Below, in pieces: positions 7,865-16,700 of a stretch of 64,000 nt of DNA (positions within the stretch are counted from its first letter, which is position 1; each line of letters starts with the position of its first letter). Below the pieces are notes generated by a model that saw only the letters and a program-made list of their open reading frames with translations, did no database searches and was not told the origin of the DNA. Position numbers and translations under genes: made by a program. The stretch is from Hyphomicrobium sp. (GTDB taxonomy: Bacteria > Pseudomonadota > Alphaproteobacteria > Rhizobiales > Hyphomicrobiaceae), in contig NZ_JAIETU010000004.1 in the NCBI RefSeq assembly GCF_019744875.1, positions 1 through 64,000 on the forward strand, in the 5' to 3' direction.

Positions 7865-7883
7865 TCTGTTCCCTTCCTGCGGG
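7865..7883. repeat. Copy 2 of the 19-bp exact repeat
   Basis: Identical to 6870-6888. Here it lies on the minus-strand side between the genes ending at 7894 and starting at 7842, about 20 bases before the AGGAG used by the latter. It looks like a duplicated translation-initiation leader. Confidence 0.6.
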
Positions 7884-7893
7884 GTTATGACGG

Positions 7894-8184
7894 TCAGAAA
7901 TCTAGTTGAAGAACTTCGGCAGTTGTCGTCGGTCCGACTTCGCGCGTCACCCACTCGATAGCTTCGCGCTGTTCGGCCTTGGTTAGCGTCCCCAGCAGCA
8001 ACTTGCGCGCCCGGTGTATGAGTGGCGATGCGGTGTGGTCTCGCCAGAGGAGGCCATAGGCCATTTGCGCTGCCGTTGGTTCGCGCGCTCCACAGATGTC
8101 GCACGTCTCGCCCTGGGGGAGGTGGCATTCGCCACAAGGCGGTTTTCCCTTTCGTGCGTCTTTCGGTATTTCGATCAGTGGCAT
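7894..8184 (-). CDS. Phage protein with two CxxC pairs, unknown function
   Basis: 96 aa; ATG at 8184 with GGGAAGG directly upstream on the minus strand. The N-terminal third carries CGECHLPQGETCDICGARE, two CxxC pairs that could bind zinc. The rest is helical (YGLLWRDHTASPLIHRARK and LTKAEQREAIEWVTREVG). Part of the leftward gene run. No family assigned. Confidence 0.55.
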   Translation of the reverse strand: MPLIEIPKDARKGKPPCGECHLPQGETCDICGAREPTAAQMAYGLLWRDHTASPLIHRARKLLLGTLTKAEQREAIEWVTREVGPTTTAEVLQLDF

Positions 8185-8227
8185 CCTTCCCTCTTTTCCT
8201 TGTCCTGTGTGTTGAACCGCTACTGGG

Positions 8228-8476
8228 CTATCTCAATCCCATTTTGGGTCTGCTGAAGTCGCGCCGCGGCATGTCCGGCCACATGTGCTCAACCGGATTG
8301 GGCCTGGTCCAACCGTTATCATCGATAATGGCTTGCGCGTCCTGAGCGCGGCAAAAGCGGATAGCCTTGTTGTGATCCTTCGCCCACCCGCACACGCCGT
8401 CTTCATCGTCTAGACGGCACCAGTACATCGGACGGCCGCCATCCTGCATCTCAATCAGCCACGCTCGTTCGTCCAT
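8228..8476 (-). CDS. Conserved short phage protein, unknown function
   Basis: 82 aa; ATG at 8476 with AGGAAAGGA upstream on the minus strand. The pattern AWLIEMQDGGRPMYWCRL with [18 protein letters not shown] matches a short protein type common in phages of this bacterial group. It is the first gene of the leftward run, so a promoter should lie in 8477-8678. Function unknown. Confidence 0.6.
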   Translation of the reverse strand: MDERAWLIEMQDGGRPMYWCRLDDEDGVCGWAKDHNKAIRFCRAQDAQAIIDDNGWTRPNPVEHMWPDMPRRDFSRPKMGLR

Positions 8477-8678
8477 GTTTGTCGTCCTTTCCTGTTGAAC
8501 CGGGGTTACGCACCTACCGCACGCACGACGGGGATCGGCACGTCACAGACTGTCGGTGATTCTTGTTGGGACTCTCGGCAACCGGCTCACGTTTCGTTCC
8601 GTCCGGTTCTGTCCATGTTCCACACCCCTTGCCACCCCTGCAAAACCCCTGTAAGCACCGGCCTCCCATGACGATTTC
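8477..8678. other. Intergenic region between phage-like genes and tRNA-Lys
   Basis: About 200 bases without a coding frame. It should hold the promoter of the leftward phage genes and the right boundary of the prophage. I see no duplicated tRNA fragment, integrase gene or clear direct repeat inside it, so the attachment site cannot be placed from this window. Confidence 0.4.
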
Positions 8679-8753
8679 GGGCCGGTAGCTCAGCGGTAGA
8701 GCACGTGACTTTTAATCATGGGGTCGAGGGTTCGACTCCCTCCCGGCTCACCA
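8679..8753 (+). tRNA. tRNA-Lys(UUU)
   Basis: A full cloverleaf can be drawn: acceptor GGGCCGG with CCGGCTC, D arm GCTC/GAGC, anticodon stem CGTGA/TCATG with loop CTTTTAA (anticodon TTT), T arm GAGGG/CCCTC with TTCGACT, discriminator A and an encoded CCA. It sits at the right edge of the phage-like region. Confidence 0.95.
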
Positions 8754-8936
8754 AACTTTGCCAACATTGTCAGTGTGTTGCTTTTCAAGGTCTCCTTGAT
8801 TGCGCACGCTTTCGATGGGTTGGCGGCGCTTTCCGCTAAATGGAATGTATTTCAAAGCGTTATGTGCGCGCGGAAGCCTGGGATGCCGGCTTCCGCTCTT
8901 CAGGCTGTGCTTTCCGCACGGTGCCTCTCGCCGGTG

Positions 8937-11900
8937 CTAGGCGGCCAGCGGCTCGGCGAGCTGGACGTGGGGCGTGTCCAGGTCGACGAAGCCGGGTCTG
9001 AAAACGCGCTCGCACGGAATTCCATGCCAGGACGTGCGCGAGGGCAAAATCTCGCCCTTGAGAAGGACCGAGAGCGGACCCAGCACCGATTCCCGCTGCA
9101 TCTCTGTGCCATAGAGCACCACGGCCATGTTGCCGACCGTGCAGCCGTCCCCGATCTTGAGGCGATCGGCCTTGAAAATGCGATCCTCGAACAGATGCGT
9201 CTGAACGGTGGCGCCGAGATTGAGGCACACGTTGTCGCCGATCTCGACGAGATCGAACTCGGAAAACAGCGTGGTGTCGATGAAGCACCACTTGCCGATC
9301 TTGCAGCCCATCATGCGCAGGCATGGCGCGATCAGCGGCGTGCCCATGAGCGGCTGCATGGCGGCCGCTGCAATGGTCTCGTACACCCCGTTGACGAGCT
9401 CGTTGTGCCAAACGTATCGCGACCACAGCGGCTTCACGACCGGACCGTGCGTGCCGGTCAGGAGCGCTTTGATCACGGCGGTGACGAGAATAGCGGCAAA
9501 GGCGAGTGAAACCGCGACAGCCGGCATGAGGGCCAGCACCTGCCACAGCGGCATCGTGCGCGAACCGGCAACGACGAACGCGACGAACGCCACGATGCAG
9601 GCGACTGCGATCACGCTCGGCAGCAGGACACGCATTGCGTCCGTCAGCGCCCGCTCCAACCGCGCAAGAAGGCTCGGCTTGAAGGTCTCGGTCTCCGCGA
9701 AGCAGCTATCATTCTGCGTTTTGGGCAGGGCAAAGCTCGGCGAGCCGAGCCAGCGCGTGCCGTTCGGCACGACGGGGGTGTCTGCCGGCGGTGTCGAGGA
9801 GACGCCGATCAGCACGTCGTCGCCGATGGTGTGGCCGCCCGTGACCACGGCGCTGTTGCCGATGAACGTGCGCGAGCCGATCTTGACCGCGCCGATCTCG
9901 AGCCTGTCGTTGTGAATGCGTTCGCCGCCGACGAGGCAGGAGTCGGCCAGGAAGCTCGAGTCGCCGATTTCGAGCACGTCCGGGCAGACATGCGACACCG
10001 TCGAGATCTCGACGCCCTTGCCGATCTTCGCACCGAACGCGCGCAGCAGGCTGGGCAGGTAGATCGTCGCGTACACCGGCATCAGCAGCGTCTTGGTGTT
10101 CTCGAGCAGGTACGCCGAGAACCAGTGCCGAAGGTACTTGAAGCTGTAGATCGACATCGTGCCGGCGCTGAGCGGACCGATCAGGCGCTTGAGCATGATC
10201 GCGCCGCGGATGTACACGAATATTCCGAGCGGGATCGACGCGAACGCCGCCGCGACGCCCCACCACGGGCCGCCCAGGTACAAGGCGCCGAGAACCAGCG
10301 CGATGGAGGGCAGCGACGTCATGAGCAGGAAGTAGCCCATGGCGTAGATGAGGGCGAGGTGCAGGAGGCCGTAGTAGACACGAACGAGCTTGTGGCCGGT
10401 GCGGCGCACCGTCGAGGCGTTCTTCAGGTCGCGCGTGCGTTCAGGCACGGGAACGGTTGCCGGCAGCGCGGGAATGCCGCGCCGGGCGTCGCCCTCGGGC
10501 ATCTCGATGCCGTCGGGAAGGAGGGACATGTCGTCGAGGCGCGCGCCGTCGCCCATGCGCGATCTAAGGCCGAGCGCGCACTGCATGCCGACGAAGCAAT
10601 CGCTGCCGATGGTGACCGGTGCGATCACGAGATAGCCGTCTTCGACGCGATAGCCGAGGATCTGGGTCTCGACGCCGACGCTCGAGTTGTCGCCGATGGT
10701 CACCATGTCCCACGCGCTGGATAGTTGCGTGGAAATCGTGACGTCGCGGCCGATCCTTGCGCCCATCGCGCGCCAGTAGAGGCTCATGAGCGGCGTGCCC
10801 TTGAACATCTCGGCCCAGGCGAGAGCCTGGAAGCGGTTGGCGATCCACCAGCGCAGGTAATAGAAGCCCCACACCGGATAGCGGCCTTCCTTGTACCGGC
10901 CGATCACGATCCATTTCACAGCGATGCTGAGCAGCAGCAGGAACGGCCAGGCGAGAAAGCCAACGACCGTCGAGAGCTGTGCGGCGACCGTCCAGTGCAT
11001 CTTGCCGTCGACAACGGCCGTGATGACGAGTGCGACGTACGTGAGGGGCAGCGCGAGAATGGCATAGTAGCTCGCGGCGAAGACCGCCTGCAGCGTGGCC
11101 GTGGTCCAGCGCACCAGCGGATGCACGTCCGCGTTCGCGCTTTCGGCCGCGCGGGTCTCGCGGGCTTCGTCTTCGGCGAAGAGGGCTGCGTCCGCCCCGT
11201 GGTCCGAGGATTCGGATAGGTGAGCGGCGAGGCCGCGGACGGTCCGGTGTTCGTAGATGTCGCGCACCGAAAGGGATATCGATCCGGTGGTTTCGCGCGT
11301 GCGCGCCACGGTCTGGGCCGCGAGCAGCGAATGGCCGCCGAGGTCGAAGAAGAAGTCGGCTTCGACGGAGATCTCGGGGATGCCGAATGCGCGCTGCCAG
11401 GCGTCTGCAACGCGCCGCTCGAGGTCGTTCGCCGGGGCGACGGCCGCGCCGGTGTCGATCAGAAGCTTCTGCGGCGCGGGCAGCGCGTTGCGGTCGATCT
11501 TGCCGCTCGACATCATCGGCAGCGCGTCCGTCACGTCGAGATACTGCGGCAGCATGTAGGCCGGCATCCGCTCGCGCATCAGCGCGGCGAGCTCGTTGCG
11601 ATCGAAGGTTTCGCTGCCGTTCTCGGTGACGACGTAGGCGGCGAGCTCCTTGAGGTCGCGCGTGTTGACGACGGTAACGGCCGCGGCCTTGATGGCGGGA
11701 TGCGACAGCAGGACCGCTTCGATCTCGCTCAGCTCGATGCGGAAACCGCGGATCTTGATCTGGTCGTCAAGGCGTCCGAGAAAATAGAGCTCGCCCGTGT
11801 CGGAGAGTTGGACATGGTCGAACGTGCGATAGAGGGTTTCGCTCGCGTCGGTCGGATTGGGAATGAAGCGCTGGGCCGTCAGCTCGGGCAGGTTCATGTA

Positions 11901-12998
11901 CCCGCGCGCGACGCCCGCGCCGCCGATGTACAGCTCGCCCGTCTCTCCCGCCGCGACGGGATTGAGGTTCTCGTCGAGCACATGGGTGGTGTATCCGGGG
12001 AGGGCAAAACCGATGGAGACCGGCTGGCCGGGTGTGCACTCGCTCCAGGTCGCAACGACGGTGGCTTCCGTCGGGCCATAGGTGTTGAGCATGCGCCGTT
12101 CGGGAGTGGCCCAGCGGGCTACCAGCTCGGCCGAGCAGGCTTCACCGCCGAGGACAAGCGTCCGCACCGTGGGGAGATCGCGATCGATCATCGCCAGCAT
12201 CGTGGGCACGGTGGAGAAGTACGTTATTTCCTGCTCGTCGATGAAGTGGGCCGCGTCGGACGGCGAACGCAGAATCTCCTCGGTGGGGACGACGAGCGTA
12301 CCGCCGAGCGAAAACGCGGCCCAGATCTCTTCGACCGAGGCGTCGAACGCCGTCGAGAAGCCCTGATAGACGCGGTCGTCCGGCGTGATCTTGTAGACGG
12401 TCTTGAGGGTGCGCACGAACGCGGCGGCGTTGCGATGCTCGATCATCACGCCCTTGGGCCGTCCGGTGGAGCCAGACGTGTAGATCACGTAGCAGAGGTC
12501 GGTGGGATCGATCGCGCGCGAAAGCAACGGCTGCGTCACGGGCGAGCGCGAGATCGCCGGGTGGTCGCGGTCGAGGTTGACGATGGCGGTGTCGATGGCG
12601 CCGTCGACTGCGCTGAACAGCGCATGTTCCGTCACGAAAGCCTTGGCGGCCGAGTCCTCGAGGATCGCGCGGATGCGCTCCAGCGGAAACCTCGGATCGA
12701 TCGGCACGTAGGCCGCGCCTGCTTTGAGGATGCCGAGCATCGCCGCATAGAGGCGGTGGGACTTGTTGAGGTAGAGCGCCACGAGGTCGCCCGGGCGCAC
12801 GCCGCGCGAGATCAGGCCGTGCGCAATCTGGTTCGCGTAGGCATCGAGCTCGGCATACGTGATGATGTCGTCGGAGAACTCGACCGCCGGCTTGTCCGGA
12901 TGCAGCGCGACCTGTGCTTCAAAATAGAGATGAAGGAGGCGCAGAGCTGGCGTCTCGTAGGATCGCCGCGTTTGCGTTCCCTGGCCCGTATTGAGCAT
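8937..12998 (-). CDS. Membrane-bound single-module NRPS, Pls (poly-lysine synthetase)-like
   Basis: 1353 aa; start at the ATG at 12998 with GAGGCG upstream (an in-frame ATG at 13031 is less likely). Order: adenylation domain (about 15-505) with YTSGSTGRPKGV (173-184), NTYGPTE, LGRLDDQIKIRGFRIE and the catalytic Lys500 in SSGKIDRNALP; a carrier domain with LGGHSL, Ser557; then no classical condensation domain but several membrane helices alternating with three left-handed beta-helix regions. That is the layout of epsilon-poly-lysine synthetase. By-eye alignment to GrsA gives the pocket code D-A-E-S-V-G-T-V-V-K, near the lysine code I recall for bacitracin synthetase. A polymer of lysine or a similar basic amino acid made at the inner membrane is likely but unproven. 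Confidence 0.9.
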   Translation of the reverse strand: MLNTGQGTQTRRSYETPALRLLHLYFEAQVALHPDKPAVEFSDDIITYAELDAYANQIAHGLISRGVRPGDLVALYLNKSHRLYAAMLGILKAGAAYVPIDPRFPLERIRAILEDSAAKAFVTEHALFSAVDGAIDTAIVNLDRDHPAISRSPVTQPLLSRAIDPTDLCYVIYTSGSTGRPKGVMIEHRNAAAFVRTLKTVYKITPDDRVYQGFSTAFDASVEEIWAAFSLGGTLVVPTEEILRSPSDAAHFIDEQEITYFSTVPTMLAMIDRDLPTVRTLVLGGEACSAELVARWATPERRMLNTYGPTEATVVATWSECTPGQPVSIGFALPGYTTHVLDENLNPVAAGETGELYIGGAGVARGYMNLPELTAQRFIPNPTDASETLYRTFDHVQLSDTGELYFLGRLDDQIKIRGFRIELSEIEAVLLSHPAIKAAAVTVVNTRDLKELAAYVVTENGSETFDRNELAALMRERMPAYMLPQYLDVTDALPMMSSGKIDRNALPAPQKLLIDTGAAVAPANDLERRVADAWQRAFGIPEISVEADFFFDLGGHSLLAAQTVARTRETTGSISLSVRDIYEHRTVRGLAAHLSESSDHGADAALFAEDEARETRAAESANADVHPLVRWTTATLQAVFAASYYAILALPLTYVALVITAVVDGKMHWTVAAQLSTVVGFLAWPFLLLLSIAVKWIVIGRYKEGRYPVWGFYYLRWWIANRFQALAWAEMFKGTPLMSLYWRAMGARIGRDVTISTQLSSAWDMVTIGDNSSVGVETQILGYRVEDGYLVIAPVTIGSDCFVGMQCALGLRSRMGDGARLDDMSLLPDGIEMPEGDARRGIPALPATVPVPERTRDLKNASTVRRTGHKLVRVYYGLLHLALIYAMGYFLLMTSLPSIALVLGALYLGGPWWGVAAAFASIPLGIFVYIRGAIMLKRLIGPLSAGTMSIYSFKYLRHWFSAYLLENTKTLLMPVYATIYLPSLLRAFGAKIGKGVEISTVSHVCPDVLEIGDSSFLADSCLVGGERIHNDRLEIGAVKIGSRTFIGNSAVVTGGHTIGDDVLIGVSSTPPADTPVVPNGTRWLGSPSFALPKTQNDSCFAETETFKPSLLARLERALTDAMRVLLPSVIAVACIVAFVAFVVAGSRTMPLWQVLALMPAVAVSLAFAAILVTAVIKALLTGTHGPVVKPLWSRYVWHNELVNGVYETIAAAAMQPLMGTPLIAPCLRMMGCKIGKWCFIDTTLFSEFDLVEIGDNVCLNLGATVQTHLFEDRIFKADRLKIGDGCTVGNMAVVLYGTEMQRESVLGPLSVLLKGEILPSRTSWHGIPCERVFRPGFVDLDTPHVQLAEPLAA

Positions 12999-13596
12999 TT
13001 GCGTGCGCCTCGATGACGAGGCGAGGCACAAATCGATCCCGTTGCTGGAGTCGGTGTTCGACCACAGCTTGCAAAGGCTTCGATTGTCAGGATCGGCTAG
13101 GCCGCGGCCCGCATTTCGGACGTCCCGAAAGAACGATGTCGCAAACTCAGACGGTCTACCTCGCTTCGATTTCTAGTTTTGAGGAGACGGTCGCAAGGCG
13201 TATGCCACGGCTTTTCGGGAGGGTTGCAAAGTCCCCCCATGCGCACCGGAGGCGCGTAAGCCGCTTATTTTGTTGGTACTTACGTATGCCGGCCAGCGGC
13301 TCAAAACGGCCGGCAGAGTTGTGCTCAACTCTGCACGGAGCCCCCGCCAGGGGTGGCGTCGCTCCGAAATGCTTCACCCGTGTCCTAGAGTGGTACGCGC
13401 CCGCAGCGCACCCGCGATCCGGGCTCGGGCCGCCCGCGGTGATACCGAGGCGGTTCAACAGGGGTGATCGTGCGGCGCATTCGCAACGGGGGCCGCATTA
13501 AATTGTGCGTGCAATCGGCGCTTAAATTCGTTCTTATCCAATAAGATGCGAGCGATATAAGATAGTTAATATTAACCCTCGCCGGGGTAGACCACA
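12999..13596. other. Long divergent intergenic region with three stacked hairpins
   Basis: Separates the Pls-like gene (left) from the M23-like gene (right). Short frames here have no ribosome site or family features. Three hairpins follow one another: GCCGGCC/GGCCGGC (13288-13314), GCAGAGTTG/CAACTCTGC (13313-13334, nine pairs, four-base loop), and GGAGC..CGCCA/TGGCG..GCTCC (13337-13365). An AT-rich stretch at about 13498-13580 probably holds the rightward promoter. The region may encode a structured leader or a small RNA. Confidence 0.5.
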
Positions 13597-14346
13597 GTGC
13601 TGCGTTTCGTGCTTCCTATAGGATCAATTCTCGTGCTGGGCGCCACGGGTGTCTCGGCTGTGGCGCATTACCTCGAGGGCGGATCTGCCGACGTGAACAA
13701 GGGGTATGACATCACTCGGAGCAAGCTCGTTCCGATCTATCCTGAGGGCTATCGCTGCTCCCCATTGACCTCTCTCTATGCGAGCTGGCGCGACGTCGAC
13801 GGTTCGCGCCGGGATGAGGCGCACTCCGGTGTCGATGGTGGAGCGCTCGGGGACGACATCCTCGCGCCCGCATCAGGCGCCGTGAAAGCCGTGTGGGAAG
13901 CCAACTGGGGATGGGGCAAGGAAGGCGCGCTGCTCATCTCGCATACGGCCGCCGAGCTCAATCTCGATGACGGCGCGTCTCATTACCTCTCGGTCTATGA
14001 CCATCTGAGGTATCAGGACATCAAGCACCTCAAGGCCGGTCAGCGGATTTCGCGCGGGGAGCGGCTCGCGACCGTCTACCGGCCGGGCGGTCACGCCTTC
14101 TACCTGCCTGAGGTGCACTGGGAGGTGTGGGAGGTTCAATCCGAGACGCTGACGTGGGTCACGAACCGGCACGGCGGCCAGGAATGGCGCAATCCCGAGG
14201 CCCGGCTCATCGATCCCTTGTACATGCTTGGCATTCACGAGCCGCCGCAAGACGGCAAATCCGTCCGCATCGTCCCGTTCGACCCAAAGGCGGATTACAC
14301 GAATTTTCGTGGGTTTACCTACATCTTCCCCTGCCGGAAGGCCTGA
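13597..14346 (+). CDS. Exported M23-family (LytM-like) protein with altered active site
   Basis: 249 aa from a GTG at 13597 with weak GGGG upstream. An N-terminal hydrophobic segment ([20 protein letters not shown]) is a signal or anchor. The M23 pattern is visible: [19 protein letters not shown] (HxxxD, about residues 76-80) and a C-terminal HWEVWE. Active enzymes usually have HxH there, but the first position is Glu (EVH), so the general-base His seems missing. It could act as a binding or activating LytM protein rather than a hydrolase. It stands alone behind a long hairpin-rich leader. Confidence 0.75.
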   Translation: MLRFVLPIGSILVLGATGVSAVAHYLEGGSADVNKGYDITRSKLVPIYPEGYRCSPLTSLYASWRDVDGSRRDEAHSGVDGGALGDDILAPASGAVKAVWEANWGWGKEGALLISHTAAELNLDDGASHYLSVYDHLRYQDIKHLKAGQRISRGERLATVYRPGGHAFYLPEVHWEVWEVQSETLTWVTNRHGGQEWRNPEARLIDPLYMLGIHEPPQDGKSVRIVPFDPKADYTNFRGFTYIFPCRKA

Positions 14347-14425
14347 GTCTGAGTCCAGGCGGCGGCGCGGTGGCATCCGGCTTGCAGACGGTGCTTTCAG
14401 TTTCCCTTTCCGACAGGAGCTGAAA

Positions 14426-14962
14426 ATGCGTCGCTCGAAGTCCACCTCTGTCACCAAGTTCGCGCGTGGCCTCGCCATCGCCGGCCTCGCGGCCCTCGCC
14501 GTCAACTCCGGCGTGGCCCTTGCTGAAACTCCGGCCGCGGGCACGGGCTCTGAAACGGGCACGGTTTGGTGGTCCGAAATCCTGAGTTCCAATCCCGCCC
14601 GAACCCGCGATTTCTATGCCGGTGTCGCTGGCTGGACCGCGAAGACCGTGGCGGCCGTCGATACAACGCGCGCGCCGAACCCGGGCGAAGCCGAGTACAC
14701 GGTCTTCATGCGCGACGGCGTGGAAGTCGCCGGTGCATCGAAGCTGGAAGCCGGCGATATGGATGACAGCCGCCCCGGCTGGATCACCTACATCCAGGTG
14801 GCGAGCGTCGATGACGCCGTCGTCGAGGCGCTGAAGAATGGCGGCCGCGTGCTGAAGGCGCCCTTCGACGATGCCAACAGCGGCCGCATGGCGATTGTCG
14901 CCGATCCCGATGGAATTCCGGTCGGTCTCGTGACGCCGAAGGCGGCTACTCCGGTGAACTGA
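14426..14962 (+). CDS. Exported VOC (glyoxalase-fold) family protein
   Basis: 178 aa; ATG at 14426 with AGGAG eight bases upstream. A Sec signal peptide (to about residue 32, ALA-ET) precedes a single VOC domain: [20 protein letters not shown], then [20 protein letters not shown] and [19 protein letters not shown] proteins of this type are usually cytoplasmic, so the clear leader is notable. The metal ligands of glyoxalase I are not obvious, and no substrate can be named. It follows the M23-like gene by 79 bases. Confidence 0.8.
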   Translation: MRRSKSTSVTKFARGLAIAGLAALAVNSGVALAETPAAGTGSETGTVWWSEILSSNPARTRDFYAGVAGWTAKTVAAVDTTRAPNPGEAEYTVFMRDGVEVAGASKLEAGDMDDSRPGWITYIQVASVDDAVVEALKNGGRVLKAPFDDANSGRMAIVADPDGIPVGLVTPKAATPVN

Positions 14963-15216
14963 CCCGAGCCTGATGAGGCGTCAGGCGAGTTGATCTTATC
15001 CACAACATGCCTGGCGCATTTGGGTTGCTCAATCGTCCCTATCGAGGGGGGCGCGGGAAAATCTGTATCCTTTGCGCCAGCTTAGGGCCGGAAAATCGCG
15101 CCATGAGCGATACGGCCGTCGACAGACCGGCGTGAATCATTTGTTTAGGGGTATAGAGCTAAAATTTCGCCGGGACTGTAACTGCGTTTTTCCCGCACCG
15201 TTTATGGGGGCTTCCT

Positions 15217-16632
15217 ATGGGAAAGCGCATTTTCACGTCTGTAATGGGCGGCTTCGCACTTGCGCTCATGGCAACGCCGTCACTCGCAGATGGCATGGTG
15301 TCGCTCAAGGACACGATTGAAGAGCCCGCCGCGCCGACGTGGTCCGGAATGTATTTCGGCGGCAGCATCGGCTACGGCTGGAACGATTCCGACAACGTCT
15401 ACAACGACACTGACGGCGTACACTCGGTCGTCGGCGAAGACGCCGATGGCGGTCTCGTGTCGCTCGTCTGGGGCTACGACTGTCAGTGGGACCGCATCGT
15501 CGTCGGCGTGTTCGGAGACATCGACTGGTCGGACATTAGCCGTGGCCGCGACCAGGACGGCATGACGATCGACCGCTCCTACAACATTGGCGGCCGCATC
15601 GGTTATCTCGTGAGGCCGACGACCCTTGCCTTCGTGACGGCGGGCTACTCGCGCGCTCACTTCGATAACGACGGCTGGTGGGACATCAACGACGGCGGCG
15701 TGATCTATCCCGGCAGGGGCGACGCAAACTTCGACGGCTACTTCATCGGTGGCGGTCTCGAAACGATGCTCGGCAACGGCTTCTTCCTGCGCGGCGAAGT
15801 TCGCTACGCGAAGTATGATGCCGAGACCACGAACGCGAACAGCGATGGCGTCACGAGCTGGGTCGACAAGGAAGACCCTGAGATCGTTACCGCCAAGCTC
15901 GGCCTCGTCTACAAGTTCGACCGTGGCAGCGGACCGCTCGGTGGCGGATCGTCTGACGGCAACATCAAGGTCATCAGCTATGGCGGCGTCGATGTCGCCA
16001 AGGACATCTGGACCCTTTACTCGGGCAACCTGGTCGCTCTGAACGGTGACTTCACGCGCAGCGGCATGGTCGCTCGTACGTTCGGCTGGTATTCGGAATA
16101 CGAGTACGGCGACAGCACGGGCTCGGTTGACGCCGAAGACCGCGCACTCGACGTCATGCTCGGCTACATGCACTACATGGGCCCGATGGTGGCCATCGGT
16201 TATGTCGGTATGGAAGTTCGCGACATCGATCTTTCGCCGGATGACACGGGCAACAAGGTGCGCGGCACTGAGACCGGCTTCAAGCTCGCCTTCGAGCTCG
16301 AGACGGGCGATGAGCAGCCGTACTACTTCGCGCTCGACACGAGCTACTCGACGGCGTTCGACACCTTCTACGGCAACGCACGCGTCGGCTGGAACCTCAA
16401 CGGGACCAAGTTCGGTCCTGAGGGTGAGATCTGGAACGAGGAAGGCGACTCGACCTATCGCCTCGGCGCCTTCGCGGTTCTGCCCTTCAACCTGCGTCCC
16501 ACGCTCCCGGCTGAAGTCTCGGTTAGCGGCGGCTACCAGTGGGTCGAGGACAACGATCGCGGCATCACCTTCGGCGGCGTTCGCGGTGGCGAGGGCGCCT
16601 ACTTCAACTCCAATCTGAAGATCAATTTCTGA
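15217..16632 (+). CDS. Outer-membrane beta-barrel protein
   Basis: 471 aa. Signal peptide MGKRIFTSVMGGFALALMAT ending near SLA-DG (residue 25). Residues about 45-235 read as an Omp25/Opa-type barrel with GMYFGGSIGYGWNDSDN, alternating strands such as IVVGVFGDIDWSDISRG, GRIGYLVRPTTLAFVTAGYS and FLRGEVRYAKYDAE. Residues about 250-471 give a second strand-rich half (LDVMLGYMHYMGPMVAIGYV, FNSNLKINF). The protein ends in Phe, the usual insertion signal. About twice the size of single Omp25-type barrels. A strong terminator follows. Probably a porin or surface protein; cargo unknown. Confidence 0.8.
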   Translation: MGKRIFTSVMGGFALALMATPSLADGMVSLKDTIEEPAAPTWSGMYFGGSIGYGWNDSDNVYNDTDGVHSVVGEDADGGLVSLVWGYDCQWDRIVVGVFGDIDWSDISRGRDQDGMTIDRSYNIGGRIGYLVRPTTLAFVTAGYSRAHFDNDGWWDINDGGVIYPGRGDANFDGYFIGGGLETMLGNGFFLRGEVRYAKYDAETTNANSDGVTSWVDKEDPEIVTAKLGLVYKFDRGSGPLGGGSSDGNIKVISYGGVDVAKDIWTLYSGNLVALNGDFTRSGMVARTFGWYSEYEYGDSTGSVDAEDRALDVMLGYMHYMGPMVAIGYVGMEVRDIDLSPDDTGNKVRGTETGFKLAFELETGDEQPYYFALDTSYSTAFDTFYGNARVGWNLNGTKFGPEGEIWNEEGDSTYRLGAFAVLPFNLRPTLPAEVSVSGGYQWVEDNDRGITFGGVRGGEGAYFNSNLKINF

Positions 16633-16662
16633 TCCGGCTCGTCTGGATTGGCGAAAGACTGC

Positions 16663-16700
16663 GACCGCCCTATCGGACAGCCGATGGGGCGGTTTCTTTT
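16663..16700 (+). terminator. Rho-independent terminator after the outer-membrane gene
   Basis: ACCGCCC at 16664-16670 pairs with GGGCGGT ending at 16693 across a TCGG/CCGA inner stem, followed by TTTCTTTT. Confidence 0.85.

Noticed and set aside
8679-12998. A functional link between tRNA-Lys and the lysine-like NRPS
   Set aside because: NRPS enzymes load free amino acids without tRNA; adjacency alone is no evidence.
11220-13016. A 598-codon rightward frame opposite the Pls-like gene (and another at 8718-9509)
   Set aside because: It mirrors the codon phase of the real leftward gene, is rich in Arg/Asp/Glu/Val without any family motif, and has no ribosome site. The leftward protein has complete NRPS motifs.
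13013-13501. Overlapping frames in the Pls-M23 intergenic region
   Set aside because: Arg/Pro-rich, no ribosome sites, and they cross strong hairpins.
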